From Miscanthus floridulus (taxonomy: Eukaryota > Streptophyta > Magnoliopsida > Poales > Poaceae): a stretch of 64,000 nt of DNA. The notes below the pieces were generated by a model. The model did not search any database. It worked only from the letters and a program-made list of their open reading frames with translations, and was not told where the DNA came from. The stretch is taken from the NCBI RefSeq assembly GCF_019320115.1, contig NC_089581.1:66234033-66298032 (forward strand), written 5' to 3'. The translations under genes were made by a program, and so were the position numbers. This document shows positions 63,761 through 64,000 of this stretch, piece by piece (position 1 is the first letter of the stretch; each line of letters begins with the position of its first letter).

Positions 63761-64000
63761 TGTAGGCTATAGCTGTAGAAGAAGATGTAGTTGGGTTATT
63801 GTAAACTTGGACCTTTTCAGGCAAGCTTGTAATAACGTAACTGTATTTCAACATAACCTTGTTTGTTTTGTAGAAAACGTGTTTAAGCTCGGATATCGTG
63901 TTGATGTAACTAAGTTAGAACGTGTTGGCGTTCTGTTTAGTTGTATCAGTTTAGTTGACACATCATCCTGAAAGGTTTGTATGGCCCTGGTTTGCCTTGC
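63761..64000 (+). other. 3' untranslated or internal sequence of element D
   Basis: AT-rich sequence after the antisense gene's stop; no gene seen. Confidence 0.4.

Larger units (their letters stand above)
54828..64000 (-). mobile_element. Element D: minus-strand Gypsy, 3' part, continuing beyond the window
   Basis: It starts TGTCG at 54828, cutting the chromovirus integrase. The first 1.5 kb are an LTR in reverse, followed by an antisense (plus-strand) Transposase_28-like gene. This is the same architecture as element A, in opposite orientation. The pol region, if any, and the other LTR would lie to the right. Confidence 0.65.

Noticed and set aside
54828..64000. Element D as a CACTA transposon
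   Set aside because: No CACTA terminal motif or 3-bp duplication found; TG..CA ends, TATA box and poly(C)/polypurine tract fit an LTR better, although the right end is outside the window.

Overview
The window is nuclear DNA from a large, repeat-rich grass genome. The single intact host gene encodes an 810-residue CDC48/p97 ATPase that reads, by recollection, like the rice protein. The repeats are of the types common in Andropogoneae (sorghum, sugarcane, Miscanthus, maize), but the species cannot be fixed from the sequence alone. Nearly everything else is transposable element, much of it nested.

Layout. (1) Positions 1-27154 are one plus-strand, pol-less Gypsy element (called element A). Its 5' LTR is cut by the window edge and its 3' LTR ends at 27154. 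It carries a decayed gag and an antisense, multi-exon 'putative gypsy-type transposon' (Transposase_28-like) gene. (2) A long solo LTR (6513-23628) sits inside A. Inside that is a complete, young Tekay/Del-type chromovirus (6655-19122) with 3.0-kb LTRs and an exact CCAAG target duplication. (3) A itself landed in the 5' LTR of a gag-only SIRE-like Copia element that ends at 36195. That 5' LTR also received a separate 1.8-kb solo LTR (27493-29290). (4) The SIRE-like element interrupts a minus-strand Copia gag-pol fragment (36196-37763), which abuts the 5' end of an Athila-like Gypsy (37764-39720). This gives a nest at least five deep. (5) Positions 40325-42760 hold a broken wall-associated kinase fragment and a MITE. 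(6) CDC48 lies on the minus strand at 47602-42761 with nine exons. (7) Upstream of it are a MITE and a Harbinger-like element (48609-49695) filled with a GC-rich array. (8) The right end holds a chromovirus 3' end split by a SIRE solo LTR and cut off by another minus-strand Gypsy (element D, from 54828). D again has an antisense Transposase_28-like gene, and this one is split by a solo LTR (58595-62182).

The most interesting object is the extra ORF of the Tekay-type element (15917-14967, minus). It is the first ORF after the primer-binding site. Its first 12 residues match the histone H3 tail at 10 positions, including both K4 and K9, followed by a long Asp/Gly-rich acidic tract and a C-terminal coiled coil. 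The same element encodes an integrase with a C-terminal chromodomain, so a self-encoded H3-tail mimic next to an H3-tail reader domain is a plausible, testable chromatin-interaction module.
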